A stretch of 64,000 nucleotides of DNA from Chromobacterium alticapitis (GTDB taxonomy: Bacteria; Pseudomonadota; Gammaproteobacteria; Burkholderiales; Chromobacteriaceae): NCBI RefSeq assembly GCF_002924365.1, contig NZ_PQWB01000024.1, positions 26,298 to 90,297 of the forward strand, in the 5' to 3' direction. Made by a program: the position numbers and the translations under genes. A model generated the notes under the pieces. It worked only from the letters and a program-made list of their open reading frames with translations, searched no databases and had not been told where the DNA came from. Positions 63,781 to 64,000 of the stretch are shown here, piece after piece (positions within the stretch are counted from its first letter, which is position 1; each line of letters starts with the position of its first letter).

Positions 63781-64000
63781 CTGGCTGGCATCCTGTCCCG
63801 CAGTTTGCAGCGAAACCGTCAAGGGTTTCGTCGATGGTTTCATCGATGGCCGCGTCAGCCATTTGGCAGTGGATTTGCCACCCATTCCATCGAGATATGG
63901 ACATCTAGCAGGCCGTTGAAAAACACGTCGATATTGCCCCAACCCATTTCCATATGAACAAAAATGGGCGGTTTCAGCGGGCAGAATGCCAATAAATCCG
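63781..64000. other. Right window edge, no supported gene; possible IS end near 63909
   Basis: CAGGCCGTTGAAAAACACG, starting near 63909, resembles the terminal sequences of some insertion sequences, which often begin with a GGCTGTTGAAAA-like stretch. No transposase is visible before the window ends, so this is only a hint. Confidence 0.2.

Noticed and set aside
63168..63908. Open frames of 60-170 residues on both strands after the acylase
   Set aside because: No ribosome sites, no recognisable domains, one runs through a REP doublet, and frames of this length are expected by chance at this GC content.
63909..64000. Start of an insertion sequence at the right edge
   Set aside because: Only a short terminal-repeat-like sequence is visible and no transposase or second end is in the window; kept only as a low-confidence note.

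Overview
The window looks like a piece of the main chromosome of a GC-rich betaproteobacterium. The best guess is the Neisseriales family Chromobacteriaceae (Chromobacterium or a close relative). This rests on the gene mix: a tryptophanase operon, an ethanolamine permease plus ammonia-lyase, a cbb3 oxidase operon, a PvdQ-type acylase, and CidAB with its own LysR regulator. It also rests on high GC and betaproteobacterial-looking protein sequences. The genus is an inference and was not tested by a search. I see no rRNA or tRNA gene, no CRISPR array, no prophage and no complete insertion sequence.

Layout. 1-5.4 kb: end of an EAL/HDOD-type signalling gene and aroC on the minus strand, then eat-eutB-eutC on the plus strand behind a sigma-54-like promoter. 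5.4-10.5 kb: an unexplained intergenic stretch, a 2OG-Fe(II) oxygenase, an alpha/beta hydrolase and an MFS transporter (all minus), divergent from an SgrR-like regulator. 10.5-15.8 kb: hsp20 with a heat-shock promoter, a cluster of palindromic repeats, pepN and an M61 peptidase. 15.9-21.5 kb: ccoNOQP behind an FNR-type promoter with a long leader, then ccoG and a FixH-type gene. 21.6-23.7 kb: a second SgrR-like gene, divergent from a truncated MFS gene. 23.8-29.5 kb: small metabolic genes, then tnaA with a previously uncalled TnaC-type leader peptide, divergent from a POT peptide transporter. 29.6-33.3 kb: a four-gene membrane glycan operon (ArnT-like GT39, GT2, GtrA, YdjC deacetylase) that resembles lipid A hexosamine-modification loci. 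33.4-38.4 kb: a pseudouridine synthase, a thioesterase, an SprA-related protein, and a Zn/Cd/Pb ATPase with its divergent CadR regulator. 38.5-45 kb: CidA/CidB-type genes with a divergent LysR gene, rlmB, and a large PAS-GGDEF-EAL protein. 45-49.7 kb: mfd, a REP doublet, and a ClpP-like protease. 49.7-59.7 kb: two orphan periplasmic binding proteins, DinB, a diguanylate cyclase, an aldo/keto reductase with LysR, adhE, and an exported carbonic anhydrase-like protein. 59.9-64 kb: a thioesterase and a PvdQ-like acylase flanked by two copies of one REP-doublet element.

How the genes work together. Several units suit life at changing oxygen and nutrient supply: FNR-controlled cbb3 oxidase, AdhE, and nitrogen or carbon supply from ethanolamine and tryptophan. 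Three proteins or fragments (the 5'-end gene, the PAS-GGDEF-EAL protein and the GGDEF protein) belong to cyclic-di-GMP-type signalling families. Envelope functions include the glycan operon, the CidAB pair and the exported carbonic anhydrase-like protein. The most rewarding items for follow-up are the TnaC leader, the two SgrR/MFS pairs with a shared intergenic motif, the lgm/flm-like operon, and the GTAG-footed REP doublets flanking the acylase.
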